This document shows, piece after piece, positions 61,730 through 64,000 of a stretch of DNA of 64,000 nucleotides (within the stretch, counting starts at the first letter, position 1; each line of letters begins with the position of its first letter). Both the position numbers and the translations under genes were made by a program. This DNA comes from Pseudescherichia sp031998825. GTDB taxonomy: Bacteria; Pseudomonadota; Gammaproteobacteria; Enterobacterales; Enterobacteriaceae. The stretch is taken from NCBI RefSeq assembly GCF_031998825.1, contig NZ_DAMACX010000025.1:1-64000 (forward strand). The letters are read 5' to 3'. The notes beneath the pieces are model-generated. The model searched no databases. It was given only the letters and a program-made list of their open reading frames with translations, and was not told the origin of the DNA.

Positions 61730-62728
61730 TTAACGTTTGTCCGCGACCAGCTTCAGCGCCTGCTCCAGCACGTTAATATCTGCCCCGGCCTTATGGGCGT
61801 TTTCACTCAGGTAGCGACGCCACTGGCGCGCGCCGGGAATGCCCTGGAAAAGGCCCAGCATATGGCGAGTGATATGCCCGAGATAGGCGCCGTTGCTCAG
61901 CTCACGCTCAATATAGGGATACATGGCCCGCACCACCGCAACCGGATCGGCATCGTCACGCGCTACGCCAAAAATCTCACGGTCAACCGCGGCCAGAATG
62001 CCCGGGTTTTGATACGCCTCGCGCCCCACCATCACCCCGTCCATATGCTCAAGATGCGCTTTCGCCTCTTCCAGCGATTTAATGCCGCCGTTGATCGACA
62101 TGGTCAGGTGCGGGAAGTCGCGCTTAAGCTGATAGACGCGCGGGTAATCCAGGGGTGGGATCTCGCGGTTCTCTTTTGGGCTGAGTCCGGAGAGCCAGGC
62201 CTTACGGGCATGAATAATAAACGTCTCACACTCGCCCTTGCCGGAAACGGTATCAATAAAACTGCAAAGGAATTCGTAGCTATCCTGATCGTCAATGCCG
62301 ATACGGGTTTTCACCGTCACCGGGATTGAGACCACGTCGCGCATGGCTTTGATGCAGTCCGCCACCAGCTGCGCATTGCCCATCAGGCAGGCACCGAACA
62401 TGCCGTTCTGCACGCGATCCGAGGGGCAGCCAACGTTGAGGTTGATCTCATCGTAGCCGCGAGCTTCCGCTAGCTTCGCACAGTGGGCCAGCTGCGCCGG
62501 ATCGCTCCCGCCCAGCTGGAGCGCCACGGGATGCTCCTTATCGCTGTAGGCCAGGTAGTCGCCTTTGCCATGAATAATCGCCCCGGTAGTCACCATCTCG
62601 GTATAGAGCAGCGTCTCCCGCGACAGCAGGCGCAGGAAATAGCGACAGTGGCGGTCGGTCCAGTCGAGCATGGGCGCGATGGAGAAGCGGTGGGCGGCGA
62701 AGGCGGTAGCGGGCGTGACTGGCGGCAT
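61730..62728 (-). CDS. dusA: tRNA-dihydrouridine synthase A
   Basis: The 332-aa FMN enzyme reduces U20/U20a in the D-loop of tRNA. The TIM barrel starts at HRFSIAPMLDWTDRHCR; the catalytic Cys is in EINLNVGCPSDRV and the FMN phosphate region in INGGIKSLEEA...GVMVGREAYQNP. Length is normal. In E. coli dusA is likewise followed by pspG. The DNA beyond its 5' end is not the E. coli arrangement; a toxin-antitoxin insert lies there. Confidence 0.97.
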   Translation of the reverse strand: MPPVTPATAFAAHRFSIAPMLDWTDRHCRYFLRLLSRETLLYTEMVTTGAIIHGKGDYLAYSDKEHPVALQLGGSDPAQLAHCAKLAEARGYDEINLNVGCPSDRVQNGMFGACLMGNAQLVADCIKAMRDVVSIPVTVKTRIGIDDQDSYEFLCSFIDTVSGKGECETFIIHARKAWLSGLSPKENREIPPLDYPRVYQLKRDFPHLTMSINGGIKSLEEAKAHLEHMDGVMVGREAYQNPGILAAVDREIFGVARDDADPVAVVRAMYPYIERELSNGAYLGHITRHMLGLFQGIPGARQWRRYLSENAHKAGADINVLEQALKLVADKR

Positions 62729-62786
62729 AGCGTACGTTTTTTCATCAAAATGGAAAAGGGGCGCTACTATAGCATACTCATTTCGA

Positions 62787-62855
62787 CTGAACAGCCCGCC
62801 GGAGACATTGCGCCTCCGGCGGGTGGATCATCAGAACGTCAGGCTGAGCTGTGCG
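62787..62855. repeat. 69-bp direct repeat, left copy
   Basis: It is identical to 63639-63707 at 68 of 69 positions. It contains a hairpin terminator (CCCGCCGGAG / CTCCGGCGGG) and, on the minus strand, the last codons and stop of the outer-membrane protein gene (encoding AQLSLTF). The coding part here is a detached fragment. Confidence 0.92.
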
Positions 62856-62904
62856 TAATTTTCCAATTTATCTATATTGGACAACTCACTTGCATCCCAC
62901 CTAT

Positions 62905-62928
62905 TTTTGTATAAAATTTTATACAAAA
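62905..62928. promoter_or_regulatory. Perfect 24-bp palindrome, toxin-antitoxin operator
   Basis: The half-site TTTTGTATAAAA is followed directly by its exact reverse complement. It ends 10 bp before the toxin start and covers the promoter -10 area. This is where an antitoxin with a helix-turn-helix would autoregulate the operon. Confidence 0.75.
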
Positions 62929-62938
62929 TGGAGGGTTT

Positions 62939-63301
62939 ATGTCAGTGAAGACAACAGCGCTTAAAGAGAAAGATATTGTATGGTTAGGCTCCTCACGCGA
63001 GGATCTACTGGCTTTTCCTGTAGAGACCCGTAAAGAAGTCGGTTACCAATTACACAGCATTCAATTCGGCATTGAACCGGCAGACTGGAGACCCTTTTCA
63101 GAAATGGGTCCAGGCGTTAATGAAATCCGGGTACGTGATATCAGTGGGATCTATCGTGTCATGTATGTAGCAAAGTTTGAGGATGCTATCTATGTTTTGC
63201 ATAGTTTTCAGAAAAAAACGCCGCAAACGAGTAAGTACGATAAAGATATCGCTAAGATGCGTTACAACACACTGATTCAACAGCGGAGAAACAGAAAATG
63301 A
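62939..63301 (+). CDS. RelE/HigB-like toxin of a type II TA module
   Basis: The 120-aa protein resembles the Gp49/HigB group of RelE-fold toxins: DLLAFPVETRKEVGYQLHSIQFG, then NEIRVRDISGIYRVMYVAKFEDAIYVLHSFQKKTPQT, and a basic end. Such toxins are ribosome-dependent mRNA interferases. The toxin-first order and 4-base overlap with the antitoxin gene (ATGA) are typical of higBA. GGAGG lies 4 bases before the ATG. Codon use is AT-richer than the backbone, suggesting transfer. Confidence 0.88.
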   Translation: MSVKTTALKEKDIVWLGSSREDLLAFPVETRKEVGYQLHSIQFGIEPADWRPFSEMGPGVNEIRVRDISGIYRVMYVAKFEDAIYVLHSFQKKTPQTSKYDKDIAKMRYNTLIQQRRNRK

Positions 63302-63636
63302 CCGCAAAAATAGAGACTGAAGTTCGTCATATCACCCCTGCAGGAGGCAATATCTTTGCTGATTTAGGCTTTGACGAACAGGATGCAGCAGAACTTCATG
63401 CTGACTCCTTACGCAAAATTGAAAACACACTCGCTATCAAAGAAAAATTGATGGAAGAGATTACCGTCTGGATTTCTGATAAGAACCTGAAACAGGCTGA
63501 CGTTGCCACTGTTTTACATATTTCACGTCCCCGCGTCTCGGACGTGGTAAACAAAAAGACCAGTAAATTTACTATTGATGCGTTAGTAAATATGTTAAGT
63601 CGTATCGGTAAACCCGTTCGGGTCTCTGTCGGCTAA
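63298..63636 (+). CDS. XRE-family HigA-like antitoxin
   Basis: The 112-aa protein carries a helix-turn-helix at about 58-105 (ITVWISDKNLKQADVATVLHISRPRVSDVVN) followed by KFTIDALVNMLSRIGKPVRVSVG, the pattern of HigA/HTH_37 antitoxins. The N-terminal part (GGNIFADLGFDEQDAAELHADSLRKI) would neutralise the toxin. It probably binds the palindrome upstream of the operon. Its stop lies 3 bases before the right direct repeat. Confidence 0.88.
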   Translation: MTAKIETEVRHITPAGGNIFADLGFDEQDAAELHADSLRKIENTLAIKEKLMEEITVWISDKNLKQADVATVLHISRPRVSDVVNKKTSKFTIDALVNMLSRIGKPVRVSVG

Positions 63637-63638
63637 GC

Positions 63639-63707
63639 CTGAACAGCCCGCCGGAGGCATTGCGCCTCCGGCGGGTGGATCATCAGAACGTCAGGCTGAG
63701 CTGTGCG
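63639..63707. repeat. 69-bp direct repeat, right copy
   Basis: This copy is in its natural place: it holds the terminator hairpin CCCGCCGGAGG/CCTCCGGCGGG (63646-63674) and the 3' end of the outer-membrane protein gene that begins at 63683. One base differs from the left copy. Confidence 0.92.
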
Positions 63708-64000
63708 CCTGCGCCCCAGGTTTCATCTTCACCGTACAGGCCCATCAGGTCGACGTGAACGCGGTTAAACGGCGCAAAACCGATACCGGCGGTGGCGACG
63801 TTGCTGTCGTCCCCTTTCACATCGGCACGGTAGCCCGCCCGCACCGCCAGCCAGTCGAGCGGACGCACTTCGGCACCGACGCCAACGTACTGGGAGGCCT
63901 CTTCGCTCTTGAAGCCTTTGGTCTCGGTCAGATCGCCGTCGGCGCTGAGAGTAACCAGATCCGTATGCCACGCCAGCCCTGCGGTGACCACCGGGCTGAT
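63683..64000 (-). CDS. Outer-membrane barrel protein, C-terminal part (TraF-like family)
   Basis: Only the last 105 residues are in the window; the gene continues past its right edge. The visible part alternates polar and hydrophobic residues as in a beta-barrel (VTAGLAWHTDLVTLSADGD, WLAVRAGYRADVKGD, VHVDLMGLYG) and ends in a C-terminal Phe (AQLSLTF), the signal for outer-membrane insertion. It resembles chromosomal proteins annotated as conjugal transfer TraF-like; I am not sure of that family. Its last codons lie in the direct repeat. Confidence 0.65.
   Translation of the reverse strand: MSPVVTAGLAWHTDLVTLSADGDLTETKGFKSEEASQYVGVGAEVRPLDWLAVRAGYRADVKGDDSNVATAGIGFAPFNRVHVDLMGLYGEDETWGAGAQLSLTF

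Noticed and set aside
61730..62786. Genomic island integrated in the dusA 5' end
   Set aside because: dusA is a known integration site for some islands, but there is no integrase here and the direct repeats do not contain dusA sequence.

Overview
The window is a piece of an enterobacterial chromosome (Enterobacteriaceae, moderately high GC). From position 13,000 to 62,700 it follows the backbone gene order of Escherichia coli K-12 around 92-93 min, in reverse: proP, yjcZ, crfC, yjdM, (phn), fdhF, gltP, (nrf), acs-yjcH-actP, yjcE, ghxP, soxRS, pdeC, yjcB, ssb/uvrA, yjbR, yjbQ, aphA, tyrB, alr, dnaB, qorA, pspG, dusA. Protein identities to E. coli are high, but several E. coli blocks are missing or replaced, so this is a related genus (Enterobacter, Lelliottia, Leclercia or similar) rather than E. 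coli. I cannot fix the species from sequence alone.

Region 1 (1-12,100) is accessory. It opens with the 3' end of a tRNA-Phe gene and a decayed copy of that tail. Next comes a small TetR regulon: regulator, DJ-1/PfpI protein and an internally deleted ketopantoate-reductase-like gene, all three preceded by the same operator. Then follow a luciferase-like monooxygenase, a YmjA homologue, a cold-shock-domain protein, a DUF4870-type membrane protein, an unrecognised lipoprotein/membrane-protein pair, a lipoprotein hydrolase and a large autotransporter with a repetitive proline-valine linker.

Region 2 (12,100-30,300) holds a NicO-type nickel/cobalt exporter, proP with its CRP site, a ketodeoxygluconate permease with a candidate KdgR operator, crfC-yjcZ and yjdM. 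An in-frame-deleted phnH is the only trace of the phosphonate operon. At the place where K-12 has the allose genes, a sugar operon follows: ribose-type ABC transporter, D-lyxose-type isomerase, class II aldolase and PfkB kinase. It is bracketed by a hybrid sensor kinase on one side and an OmpR-type response regulator on the other. Its ABC ATPase gene carries a -1 frameshift in a G run.

Region 3 (30,300-41,000) contains the selenoprotein gene fdhF with SECIS and sigma-54 promoter, a tandem duplication of a complete hok-type toxin locus, gltP, the acetate operon acs-yjcH-actP joined directly to gltP (no nrf operon) and a Gfo/Idh/MocA oxidoreductase.

Region 4 (41,000-62,700) is mostly housekeeping: cidAB with CidR, yjcE, ghxP with three PurR-like boxes, a glutathione transferase, the SraL small RNA, soxR/soxS with a textbook SoxR box, pdeC, yjcB, ssb and uvrA sharing a LexA box, and the run from yjbR to dusA, with a sigma-54 promoter at pspG.

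Region 5 (62,700-64,000) is a HigB/HigA-like toxin-antitoxin pair behind a perfect 24-bp palindrome. It sits between 69-bp direct repeats that duplicate the 3' end and terminator of the neighbouring outer-membrane protein gene, which runs off the window. The best candidates for something undescribed are this flanked toxin-antitoxin cassette, the two-component-bracketed sugar operon and the tandem hok loci.
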